Below are positions 1 through 7,615 of a stretch of DNA of 34,376 nt, piece after piece; the stretch's first letter is position 1, and each line of letters starts with the position of its first letter. The notes under the pieces are model-generated. The model saw only the letters and a list, made by a program, of their open reading frames with translations, ran no database searches and had not been told where the DNA came from. This stretch comes from Faecalibacterium sp. UBA1762 (GTDB lineage Bacteria > Bacillota > Clostridia > Oscillospirales > Ruminococcaceae): contig DCHC01000040.1 in assembly GCA_002314755.1 (NCBI GenBank), positions 1 to 34,376 on the forward strand. The letters are read 5' to 3'. Position numbers and translations under genes: made by a program.

Positions 1-869
1 GCCTCCTGCAGCATACGCTTTTCATTGCGGATAATGATATCGGGCGCGCCAAGCTCCAGCAGCCTCTTCAGACGGCTGTTACGGTTGATCACGCGGCGGT
101 ACAAATCGTTCAGATCGCTGGTCGTAAAACGGCCGCCATCCAACTGAACCATGGGACGGATATCCGGCGGAATAACCGGAATGACATTCATGATCATCCA
201 CTCGGGACGGTTGCCGGACTGACGGAAGGCCTCCACGACCTCCAGACGCTTTGCTAAACGGCCCCTCTTTTGGCCGCTCGTATTCTCCATCTCCTCACGA
301 AGCTGTGCGGTCAGCTGATCTACATCGATCTCCTTCAGCAGGGTCTGGATTGCCTCCGCGCCCATTCCTGCCTTGAACTCGTCCTCATAGATCTCCCGTG
401 CATCGTGATACTCCTTCTCGGTGAGCACCTGCATCTTAGACAGAGAGGTCGCGCCCGGATCGGTAACGATATAGGCGGCAAAATACAGTACCTTTTCCAG
501 ATTGCGCGCGCTGATTTCCAACATCAACGCAATACGGGACGGGGTACCCTTAAAGTACCAGATATGAGAGACCGGAGCAGCCAGCTCAATATGACCCATC
601 CGCTCCCGACGAACCTTGGAGCGGGTGACCTCAACGCCGCAACGGTCACAGGTCTTGCCCTTATAACGGATGCGCTTATATTTACCGCAGTGGCATTCCC
701 AGTCTTTGGTCGGTCCAAAGATTTTCTCGCAAAAAAGGCCGCCGGGTTCCGGCTTTAGGGTACGATAATTTATGGTTTCCGGCTTGGTCACCTCACCGTA
801 AGACCACTCACGAATGGTCTCGGGAGAAGCCAAACCGATTTTAATGGAGCCAAATTCATTGAATTCCAT
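1..869 (-). CDS. rpoC: RNA polymerase beta' subunit, 5' part only (cut by the left edge)
   Basis: About 290 N-terminal codons of the largest RNA polymerase subunit, which carries the catalytic centre with beta; the rest lies beyond the left edge. The protein begins MEFNEFGSIKIGLASPE, a typical beta' start. The N-terminal zinc ribbon is intact, with Cys59, Cys61, Cys74 and Cys77 in the order C-x-C...C-x2-C. The clamp segment around ELAAPVSHIWYFKG and the region ending in NRNSRLKRLLELGAPDIIIRNEKRMLQ are well conserved in this family. The start is the ATG at 869; only a G-run (GGGGG) about 8 nt upstream could act as ribosome site, so initiation looks weak. It follows rpoB after 101 nt with no terminator visible, so the two are presumably co-transcribed. 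Confidence 0.97.
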   Translation of the reverse strand, partial: MEFNEFGSIKIGLASPETIREWSYGEVTKPETINYRTLKPEPGGLFCEKIFGPTKDWECHCGKYKRIRYKGKTCDRCGVEVTRSKVRRERMGHIELAAPVSHIWYFKGTPSRIALMLEISARNLEKVLYFAAYIVTDPGATSLSKMQVLTEKEYHDAREIYEDEFKAGMGAEAIQTLLKEIDVDQLTAQLREEMENTSGQKRGRLAKRLEVVEAFRQSGNRPEWMIMNVIPVIPPDIRPMVQLDGGRFTTSDLNDLYRRVINRNSRLKRLLELGAPDIIIRNEKRMLQE

Positions 870-970
870 GCAAAAACCCCCAACATTTTGTTTGCGCACA
901 CCTTTCCTGCACACCTTACGGAATACAGGAAAAGCGGCGGGTGTTCATTCAATATGCTTTATCTGCAGCT

Positions 971-3900
971 TCAGTCATCCAACATGCCAAAATCCAAGCC
1001 GCCACCGAAATCGTCACCGTCCGGCAGCGAATCCTCGTCCAACAGGAAGTTCTCATCCGGCTCCATATCCTCCGGCTGATTTTCATCCGGCATGAAACCG
1101 TCATCCAGCTCGCTTTCCAACAGGACATTATCGCCCGGCTTTTCATTGCTGGCGTCAATCAAACCTTCCTCATCGTCAAAGTTCTGGTTCAGGTTGATCG
1201 ACTCACCGTTGCTGTCCAGCACATGCATATCCAGGCCAAGGCTCTCCAGTTCTTTGATCAGCACACGGAAGCTCTCCGGCACGCCTGCGCGGGGCACAGG
1301 ATCGCCCTTGACGATTGCTTCATAGGTCTTGGTACGGCCCACCACATCATCAGACTTGACTGTCAAAATCTCCTGTAGCGTGTAGGCGGCACCGTATGCC
1401 TCCAAAGCCCAAACTTCCATCTCGCCGAAACGCTGACCGCCGAACTGTGCTTTACCGCCCAAAGGCTGCTGGGTGATCAGACTGTACGGGCCGGTGGAAC
1501 GGGCATGGATCTTATCGTCAACCAAATGATGCAGTTTCATGTAATACATGATACCAACAGTGATACGGTTGTCAAACTTCTCGCCGGTACGGCCGTCGTA
1601 TACGACACTCTTACCGTCTTCATTCATGCCTGCCATCCGGAAGCACTCACGAATATCTTCCTCGTGCGCACCGTCAAATACGGGGGTTGCAATCTTCCAG
1701 CCCAGCTTCCTGGCGGCAATACCCAGATGCACCTCCAGAACCTGACCGATATTCATACGACTGGGAACGCCCAGAGGGTTCAAAACAATATCAAGCGGCG
1801 TACCGTCCTCCAGGAAAGGCATATCCTCCTGGGGCAGAATGCGGGACACAACGCCCTTGTTACCGTGGCGTCCGGCCATCTTATCGCCAACGCTGATTTT
1901 ACGCTTCTGTGCAATATAGCAGCGAACGACCTGGCGCACACCGGGCTGCAGCTCATCACTGTTCTTGGGGGTAAAGACCTTGACATCCACAATAATGCCG
2001 TATTCGCCGTGAGGAACCTTCAGAGATGTATCACGCACCTCCCGTGCCTTTTCGCCGAAGATGGCACGCAGCAGACGCTCCTCGGCAGTCAGCTCGGTCT
2101 CACCCTTGGGGGTAACCTTACCGACCAGAATATCACCGGCGGTAACCTGTGCGCCGATGCGGATAATGCCGTTCTCATCCAGGTCCTTCAGCGCGTCATC
2201 GCCCACGTTGGGGATATCGCGGGTGATTTCTTCCGGTCCCAGCTTGGTATCACGGGCTTCGCAATCGTACTCCTCAATATGCACAGAGGTATAGATATCG
2301 TCCCGGACCATCTTTTCGTTTAGCAGAACGGCATCCTCGTAGTTGTAACCCTCCCAAGTCATAAAACCGATCAGGGCATTTTTACCCAGACTAATCTCGC
2401 CTTCCTTGGTGGCGGGACCGTCAGCCAGCACCTGATTTTCCGCGACCTGCTCGCCCTTTTTGACGATAGGACGCTGGTTAACGCAGGTACCCTGGTTGGA
2501 ACGCATGAATTTCAATAGCTCGTAGGTATCCAACTCGCCGTTTTCAGTGCGAACCACCACACAGTCAGCGCAAACACTGTCAACCACACCGGCACGCTTT
2601 GCCAATACGCAAACGCCGGAATCGCAGGCTGCCTTGTACTCAATACCAGTGGCGACAATGGGCTGCTCGGTAACCAGCAGAGGCACTGCCTGGCGCTGCA
2701 TGTTGGCGCCCATCAGCGCACGGTTGGCGTCGTCGTTCTCCAGGAAGGGGATCATAGAGGTAGCAACGGAAACCATCATACGGGGAGAGACATCCATAAA
2801 GTCTACTTTATCGCCGGAGACCTCGGCGATATCCTCACGGTGACGGACGGCCACACGCCTGGCAGCAAACTCGTTGTTTTCAGTCAGGGGAGTATTTGCC
2901 TGACCGACATAGTACTCGTCCTCAACATCTGCAGTCATATAGACCACCTCATCAGTGACACGGCCAGTGGCCTTGTCAACCTTGCGGTAGGGGGCCTCGA
3001 TAAAGCCGTATTCATTGATACGTGCAAAGGTTGCCAGATAGGAAATCAGACCGATGTTGGGGCCTTCAGGGGTCTCGATGGGGCACATACGGCCATAGTG
3101 GGTATAGTGAACGTCACGCACCTCAAATCCGGCACGGTCACGGGAAAGACCGCCGGGGCCCAGGGCAGACAGACGGCGCTTATGGGTCAGTTCGGCCAGA
3201 GGGTTATTCTGATCCATGAACTGAGACAGCGGGCTGGAGCCGAAGAATTCTTTGATTGCCGCGATGACAGGACGGATATTGATAAAGGTTTGGGGAGTGG
3301 CTGCCTCGCCGTCCTCCTGCTGCAGGTTCATACGCTCACGGATACCGCGCTCCATACGGGTAAAACCGATGCGCATCTGGTTTTGTAGCAGCTCGCCAAC
3401 GCTACGAATACGGCGGTTACCCAAGTGGTCAATGTCATCTGTGGTACCGATATCGCTGGCTAAGCAGTTGACATAGTTGATAGAGGCCAGAATATCATCA
3501 CGGGTGACATGCTTGGGAATCAGGATATCACGACGGGCACTGCACAACTCCTTGCGCTGCTCCTCGTCCTCGGTCTCATTCATCAGCTCCATCAAAGCGT
3601 TAAAGGAGACCATCTCGTTGATGCCGTACGGCTTGGGATCAAAGCCCAGGTAGTCTGCAGCATTGACCATGCCATTAGAGATCACCTTGACCTCCTTGCC
3701 AGCCACATCCAGCCATACCACGGCAACGCCCTGCTGCTGAATTTCTTTTGCCATTTGGGCAGTAATCATCTGACCGCGCTCGCAAAGCAGCTCACCGGTC
3801 AGGGGGGCAATAATCTCTTTTGCGGCAATCTGATTTTTGATACGGGCACTGATTGCCAGCTTTTTGTTAAACTTGTACCGACCGGTACGGGACAGGTCGT

Positions 3901-4699
3901 AGCGACGGTCATCAAAGAACAGGCCGTGCAGATGCTCTCGGCTGTTTTCAACCACAGGGGGCTCGCCGGGGCGCAGCTTGCGGTATAGCTCCAGCAGACC
4001 CTCTTCTTCAGTGTGAGTGGTATCCTTCGAGAAAGTGGCTGTCAGACGTTCGTCCTCACCGAAGAACTCGATGATTTCCTCATCGGTACCCAGGCCCAGC
4101 GCGCGCAGAAATACTGTCACAGGCACCTTGCGGTTTTTGTCGATGCGCACATAGAAGACATCCTGTGCATCGGTCTCGTACTCGATCCATGCACCGCGGT
4201 TGGGAATCAGGCTGCCGGTGAACATACTCTTACCGGCACGGTCCTTGGTCATATCAAAGTAGACGCCGGGAGAACGAACCAGCTGAGAGACGATAACACG
4301 CTCCGCACCGTTGATAACAAAGGTGCCGCTGTCGGTCATCAGCGGGAACTCGCCCATATAGACTTCCTGTTCCTTCACCTCGCCGGTCTCTTTATTCAGC
4401 AGACGAGCAGTGACATGCAGGGGGGCAGAATAGGTGGCATCCCGCTCCTTACACTCCTTGATAGTGTACTTGGGATGCTCCCTGTCCAGGCGGAAATCAA
4501 TAAAATCCAGTACCAGCTTGCTGTTGAAGTTTTCAATCGCGGACACATCGCGGAAAACCTCTTTCAAGCCCTCATCCAAAAACCACTGGTAGGAGGCTTT
4601 CTGGATCTCGATAAAGTTGGGCATACTGACAGCTTCTTTAATTTTCGAGAAGCTTTTACGCGTTGTTTTGCCCAGGGTTACGTCCTTGACATTAACCAT
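971..4699 (-). CDS. rpoB: RNA polymerase beta subunit
   Basis: The protein has 1242 residues, full length for the second-largest polymerase subunit, and contains the hybrid-binding and rifampicin-pocket regions. The cluster I rifampicin region reads SSPLSQFMDQNNPLAELTHKRR; Asp496, His506 and Ser511 correspond to E. coli 516, 526 and 531 and are the sensitive-type residues, while Pro490 replaces the usual Gln510. The GDKMAGRHGNKG segment, which lines the active site, is intact. The last 85 residues or so form a very acidic tail (about 24 Asp/Glu in the final 65). The start is the ATG at 4699 with AAGGAG 13 nt upstream, a long spacing. Unlike the usual rplJ-rplL-rpoB order, no L7/L12 gene lies upstream; rpoB has its own promoter and a roughly 310-nt leader, facing a divergent gene. 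Confidence 0.98.
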   Translation of the reverse strand: MVNVKDVTLGKTTRKSFSKIKEAVSMPNFIEIQKASYQWFLDEGLKEVFRDVSAIENFNSKLVLDFIDFRLDREHPKYTIKECKERDATYSAPLHVTARLLNKETGEVKEQEVYMGEFPLMTDSGTFVINGAERVIVSQLVRSPGVYFDMTKDRAGKSMFTGSLIPNRGAWIEYETDAQDVFYVRIDKNRKVPVTVFLRALGLGTDEEIIEFFGEDERLTATFSKDTTHTEEEGLLELYRKLRPGEPPVVENSREHLHGLFFDDRRYDLSRTGRYKFNKKLAISARIKNQIAAKEIIAPLTGELLCERGQMITAQMAKEIQQQGVAVVWLDVAGKEVKVISNGMVNAADYLGFDPKPYGINEMVSFNALMELMNETEDEEQRKELCSARRDILIPKHVTRDDILASINYVNCLASDIGTTDDIDHLGNRRIRSVGELLQNQMRIGFTRMERGIRERMNLQQEDGEAATPQTFINIRPVIAAIKEFFGSSPLSQFMDQNNPLAELTHKRRLSALGPGGLSRDRAGFEVRDVHYTHYGRMCPIETPEGPNIGLISYLATFARINEYGFIEAPYRKVDKATGRVTDEVVYMTADVEDEYYVGQANTPLTENNEFAARRVAVRHREDIAEVSGDKVDFMDVSPRMMVSVATSMIPFLENDDANRALMGANMQRQAVPLLVTEQPIVATGIEYKAACDSGVCVLAKRAGVVDSVCADCVVVRTENGELDTYELLKFMRSNQGTCVNQRPIVKKGEQVAENQVLADGPATKEGEISLGKNALIGFMTWEGYNYEDAVLLNEKMVRDDIYTSVHIEEYDCEARDTKLGPEEITRDIPNVGDDALKDLDENGIIRIGAQVTAGDILVGKVTPKGETELTAEERLLRAIFGEKAREVRDTSLKVPHGEYGIIVDVKVFTPKNSDELQPGVRQVVRCYIAQKRKISVGDKMAGRHGNKGVVSRILPQEDMPFLEDGTPLDIVLNPLGVPSRMNIGQVLEVHLGIAARKLGWKIATPVFDGAHEEDIRECFRMAGMNEDGKSVVYDGRTGEKFDNRITVGIMYYMKLHHLVDDKIHARSTGPYSLITQQPLGGKAQFGGQRFGEMEVWALEAYGAAYTLQEILTVKSDDVVGRTKTYEAIVKGDPVPRAGVPESFRVLIKELESLGLDMHVLDSNGESINLNQNFDDEEGLIDASNEKPGDNVLLESELDDGFMPDENQPEDMEPDENFLLDEDSLPDGDDFGGGLDFGMLDD

Positions 4700-4720
4700 A
4701 GTAATGCGACCACTCCTTAC

Positions 4721-4912
4721 TCAAAGTGTCACCCGCCCTGACGGGGGGCGCTTTTTCGGGTTGCTTTGGACTGCCCGCTTTCCGTTACCCCGATGTAACG
4801 AAAAGGCCGGCTTCCACGCAACGACCTTGCGGGCTAAAACCGTCCGGTCGAAGAGATCCTCCGGGCTAAAACCGGTCGGATCGGGAATTTCATCATCAGT
4901 TGCTTTTTTCAT
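4721..4912 (-). CDS. Possible small leader frame 2 upstream of rpoB (63 aa)
   Basis: A 63-codon frame starting at the ATG at 4912 and ending at a TGA two bases before the AAGGAG of rpoB. The product would begin MKKATDDEIPDPTGFSPEDL, an acidic first third followed by a basic, proline-rich end. I do not recognise it. No good ribosome site precedes its ATG, but that ATG overlaps the stop of a smaller frame upstream in an ATGA arrangement, which could permit coupled translation. It lies entirely in the predicted rpoB 5' untranslated leader. It may be real, a regulatory leader frame, or chance; the nucleotide direct repeat inside it falls in two different reading frames, which argues more for an RNA or DNA role than for a repeated peptide. 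Confidence 0.3.
   Translation of the reverse strand: MKKATDDEIPDPTGFSPEDLFDRTVLARKVVAWKPAFSLHRGNGKRAVQSNPKKRPPSGRVTL
4830..4874. repeat. 13-bp direct repeat in the rpoB leader
   Basis: CGGGCTAAAACCG occurs at 4830-4842 and again at 4862-4874 on the plus strand, 32 bp apart, with related flanks (TCCGGTCG after the first, GTCGGATCGG after the second). On the transcribed strand it reads CGGTTTTAGCCCG. The two copies sit in different frames of the small open frame that spans them. Confidence 0.6.
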
Positions 4913-4998
4913 GACAGCCACTCTTGACAAATGCCTTTTTTGCCGATATTGCACAAAAACGCAGCCTGTTTTTTGGCATTAATCGCAGATTTAGCCAT
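4909..4998 (-). CDS. Possible small leader frame 1 upstream of rpoB (29 aa)
   Basis: A 29-codon frame, MAKSAINAKKQAAFLCNIGK and onward to a TGA at 4909-4911 that overlaps the ATG of the next small frame by ATGA. The product would be basic with two cysteines. Its ATG lies only about 10 nt downstream of the predicted rpoB transcription start, so it has no room for a ribosome site and would have to be translated almost leaderlessly. I do not recognise the peptide. It is listed because of the chained arrangement (small frame 1, ATGA overlap, small frame 2, then the rpoB ribosome site), not because the coding evidence is strong. Confidence 0.25.
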   Translation of the reverse strand: MAKSAINAKKQAAFLCNIGKKGICQEWLS

Positions 4999-5014
4999 TA
5001 TGATACAGTATAAA

Positions 5015-5043
5015 ATTATACTCGTTATAGAAAGAAATGTCAA
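5015..5043 (-). promoter_or_regulatory. Consensus sigma-A promoter for rpoBC
   Basis: On the minus strand TTGACA (5038-5043) and TATAAT (5015-5020) are separated by exactly 17 bp, a perfect vegetative promoter. Transcription should start near 5008, giving a leader of about 310 nt before the rpoB ATG at 4699. The leader holds the two small frames, the direct repeat and, close to the rpoB ribosome site, a short G/C hairpin (4734-4750). Confidence 0.85.
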
Positions 5044-5100
5044 TTGTTTTTTGAAAAAATTCTAATTTTTCGGGGACATCACTCTTTTAGTATAAATCAC

Positions 5101-5129
5101 TTGTACTCCTTTTCCCTTTGTGATAGAAT
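5101..5129 (+). promoter_or_regulatory. Promoter for the URO-D family gene
   Basis: TTGTAC (5101-5106), a 17-bp spacer and TAGAAT (5124-5129) resemble a sigma-A promoter on the plus strand, about 65 nt upstream of the gene's ATG. The divergent rpoB promoter lies only 58 bp away, so a factor bound between them could affect both. Together with the rpoB leader this accounts for the 500-bp stretch between the two genes. Confidence 0.55.
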
Positions 5130-5200
5130 GACGGTGGTTACAGGCAGGGGATTGTCTGTAAAAAAGCAAAAAAATTAGGGAAAAGGAAGAAGAGAAGAAT

Positions 5201-6304
5201 ATGAAACAGCTCATTCAGAAAGCTCCGGAAACCATGACATCAAAAAAGCGGGTACAAAAAACCTTCGCCCACGAGAAAACTGACCGTATTCCTATCGACA
5301 CTGCCTTCAATCCAGGCATTCTCGGCCGGACAATGCAGGCTTTTGGTTTGAAGCCGGACCAGTCAGAGGATTTTTTGCAGGCTTTGGGCGTGGATTTTCG
5401 GTCGTCATCTCCCGCCTACACCGGACCGAATCTTTTTCCGGAAAAGCCCGGCAGAAAGGTGGACCCTGTTTACGGATGTTATACCCGCTGGGTTGCTCAT
5501 GAGGGCGGTGGCTACGACGATTTCTGCGATTTTCCGCTAAAAGACGCCTCCCCTGAAACCATCTCCGCCTACCCGGTTCCCTCGCCGGATGACTTTGATT
5601 ACGAGACCAGTATCTCCTACTTTAAGGCGCATGCCGACAAGGCGCTATATGTCGGCAGCGCCGGTATCGTGGATGTCATCAACTCTATGGGTCGGGTTAT
5701 GGGCATGGAGGATATTTTGGTCAATCTGATGACAAATGATGAGGCCACCCTTGACCTGGTAAAACGTAAGGTTGAAATGGAGCTGGGCATTATGGACCGT
5801 CTGCTCTGCCGGGCGAAGGGACTGATTGATTTTCTGTGGATCGGCGAAGACCTTGGCACCCAGATTGCACCCATGATCAGTTTGGACTTGTACCGTAAGG
5901 CCCTGAGACCGATGCACTGTATGGCGGTACAGCTTGCCGACAGCTACGGCATCCCCACCATGGTGCATACCTGCGGTTCTTCCAGTTGGGTCTATCCGGA
6001 TTTTATTGAAATGGGTGTCAAAGCTGTCGATACCCTCCAGCCGGAGGCCGCAAATATGTCTCCGTCCTATCTGAAAAAGCATTTCGGAGAAAATCTCTCT
6101 TTCCACGGTTGTATCTCCACCGCCGGTGTTCTTTCCTTCGGTACCGCCGAACAGGTTCGGCAGGAGGTAAAGGATACGCTTGACATCATGATGCCGGGCG
6201 GCGGATATATGCTTTCCCCCACCCACATGATACAGGATAACACCCCGGTAGAAAACATCATTACCATGTACCAGGCAGCTCACGATTTCGGACGGTACCG
6301 GTAA
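5201..6304 (+). CDS. Uroporphyrinogen decarboxylase (URO-D) family protein, probably a zinc-dependent methyltransferase-type member
   Basis: The 367-residue protein has the (beta/alpha)8 URO-D fold signatures: a start region KKRVQKTFAHEKTDRIPID, and conserved GSAGIVDVINSMGRVMGMED and WIGEDLGTQIAPMISLDLYR segments. It carries His256-x-Cys258 and Cys304, the H-x-C...C pattern that binds zinc in corrinoid-dependent methyltransferases of this family (MtaA/CmuA type). This suggests methyl transfer rather than haem synthesis; that is inference. No corrinoid protein or other haem gene is nearby, so the substrate is unknown. The ATG at 5201 has only a loose AGGA-like site about 13 nt upstream; the internal ATG at 5234 (MTSKKRV) is a plausible alternative. 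It is the only plus-strand gene here, divergent from rpoB and convergent with rpoD. Confidence 0.85.
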   Translation: MKQLIQKAPETMTSKKRVQKTFAHEKTDRIPIDTAFNPGILGRTMQAFGLKPDQSEDFLQALGVDFRSSSPAYTGPNLFPEKPGRKVDPVYGCYTRWVAHEGGGYDDFCDFPLKDASPETISAYPVPSPDDFDYETSISYFKAHADKALYVGSAGIVDVINSMGRVMGMEDILVNLMTNDEATLDLVKRKVEMELGIMDRLLCRAKGLIDFLWIGEDLGTQIAPMISLDLYRKALRPMHCMAVQLADSYGIPTMVHTCGSSSWVYPDFIEMGVKAVDTLQPEAANMSPSYLKKHFGENLSFHGCISTAGVLSFGTAEQVRQEVKDTLDIMMPGGGYMLSPTHMIQDNTPVENIITMYQAAHDFGRYR

Positions 6305-6352
6305 ATGTTGCCTCGGTAAGGGGGTCCAGATATATCAACCCTGTCACAAGCC

Positions 6353-6400
6353 AAAAAGCCCGTTGTATTCAATGCGAAATTCGAATACAACGGGCTTTTT
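6353..6400. terminator. Bidirectional terminator between the URO-D gene and rpoD
   Basis: An 18-bp perfect inverted repeat (6353-6370 and 6383-6400) with a 12-nt loop. The arms start and end in A5/T5 runs, so each strand has a stem followed by a U-tract. It lies between two convergent genes and should stop both transcripts. Confidence 0.92.
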
Positions 6401-6416
6401 CTATTTGGTTAAAAAA

Positions 6417-7565
6417 TCAATCCAAAAAATCGCGCAGCTTTTTGCTACGGCTGGGGTGGCGCAGCTTGCGCAAAGCCTTTGCCTCAATCTGACGGATGCG
6501 CTCACGGGTGACATTAAACTCCTTGCCAACCTCTTCCAGCGTACGAGGACGACCGTCCTCCAGGCCAAACCGAAGACTGAGCACCTTGGCCTCACGGGGA
6601 GCAAGGGTCTGCAGCACACTGGCAAGCTGCTCTTTCAACAGAGTCTGACTGGCTGCCTCTGCGGGAACGGGAGTGCCTTCATCCGGGATAAAATCTCCCA
6701 ATCGGCTGTCCTCTTCCTCACCAATCGGAGTTTCCAAGCTGACCGGCTCCTGCGAGACACGCATGATCTCCCGTACCTTTTCTACCGGCATATCCAGCTC
6801 TTCGGCGATATCCTCCGCACTGGGCTCATGGCCGTTTTTATGCAGCAGCTGGCTGGATACCTTTTTCACTTTATTGATCGTCTCTACCATATGTACCGGT
6901 ATACGGATGGTACGTGCCTGATCCGCTATGGCGCGGGTGATGGCCTGACGGATCCACCAGGTAGCATAGGTAGAGAACTTAAAGCCCTTGGTGGGGTCAA
7001 ATTTTTCCACCGCCTTGATCAAACCAAGGTTTCCCTCCTGAATCAAATCCAAAAACTGCATACCTCTGCCAACATATTTTTTAGCAATGGATACAACCAG
7101 GCGCAGATTTGCCTCACACAGACGCTTTTTGGCACGTTCTCCGGCGGCAATGTACCGGTTCATCTGATCTAAATCCTCTTCGGAAAGGGCGTCTCTCGGG
7201 CCGCTCAGTACCTCATCCGCAGACATTCCGTTCATGATGTCGGTGGCAAGGTGAACCTCCTCATCACTGGTCAACAGTGGTACTCTGCCGATCTCCTTTA
7301 AATAGACCTTAACAGGGTCATCGATGGCAATACCGTCTGCAATCGCACCATCCGCGAGAAAATCCATGGAATCTTCCACCAACAGTTTGTCATCGTCTGC
7401 CTCATCCACGACCTCGATATTGTTGGTTTCAAACTGCTCATACAGCTTGTCCAAACGGTCAAGGTCCATGTTCATCTCCTCCAAAACGGAATTGATCTCC
7501 TGCGTCGTTACATGACCGGTACGCTTGCCGCTTTCCAGTAATTCGCGAAACTTATCTGTTTCCAT
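6417..7565 (-). CDS. rpoD: Principal (vegetative) RNA polymerase sigma factor RpoD/SigA
   Basis: At 382 residues the protein is close to the size of B. subtilis SigA (371). Region 1.2 lies near residues 82-115 (DDPVKVYLKEIGRVPLL), region 2 near 145-225 (NLRLVVSIAKKY, LIQEGNLGLIKAVEKFDP, FSTYATWWIRQAI), region 3 near 228-300 and region 4 at 315-382 with the helix-turn-helix TLEEVGKEFNVTRERIRQIE at 342-361. It directs core polymerase to the TTGACA/TATAAT promoters seen in this window. The start ATG at 7565 has a good AGGGG site six bases upstream. It follows dnaG after 50 nt, the usual dnaG-rpoD pairing of Firmicutes, and ends 16 bp before the shared terminator. Confidence 0.98.
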   Translation of the reverse strand: METDKFRELLESGKRTGHVTTQEINSVLEEMNMDLDRLDKLYEQFETNNIEVVDEADDDKLLVEDSMDFLADGAIADGIAIDDPVKVYLKEIGRVPLLTSDEEVHLATDIMNGMSADEVLSGPRDALSEEDLDQMNRYIAAGERAKKRLCEANLRLVVSIAKKYVGRGMQFLDLIQEGNLGLIKAVEKFDPTKGFKFSTYATWWIRQAITRAIADQARTIRIPVHMVETINKVKKVSSQLLHKNGHEPSAEDIAEELDMPVEKVREIMRVSQEPVSLETPIGEEEDSRLGDFIPDEGTPVPAEAASQTLLKEQLASVLQTLAPREAKVLSLRFGLEDGRPRTLEEVGKEFNVTRERIRQIEAKALRKLRHPSRSKKLRDFLD

Positions 7566-7615
7566 AATTGTCCCCTCACTTTATATGTTTGTTAAACATC
7601 CGGTTCTGCTGGTTT

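Noticed and set aside
971..4741. Long plus-strand open frames opposite rpoB, such as 1505-2323 and 4013-4741
   Set aside because: They mirror codon bias of rpoB on the other strand, have no family resemblance and no ribosome sites of note.
4734..4760. G/C hairpin with a T-run on the plus strand as a terminator
   Set aside because: No plus-strand gene lies upstream; on the minus strand no U-tract follows. It may only shape the leader before the rpoB ribosome site.
4924..4952. TTGACA-17-TATTGC on the plus strand as a second promoter of the URO-D gene
   Set aside because: It lies 250 bp upstream of the gene and inside the rpoB leader, while a closer promoter at 5101-5129 is available. The -10 is poor.
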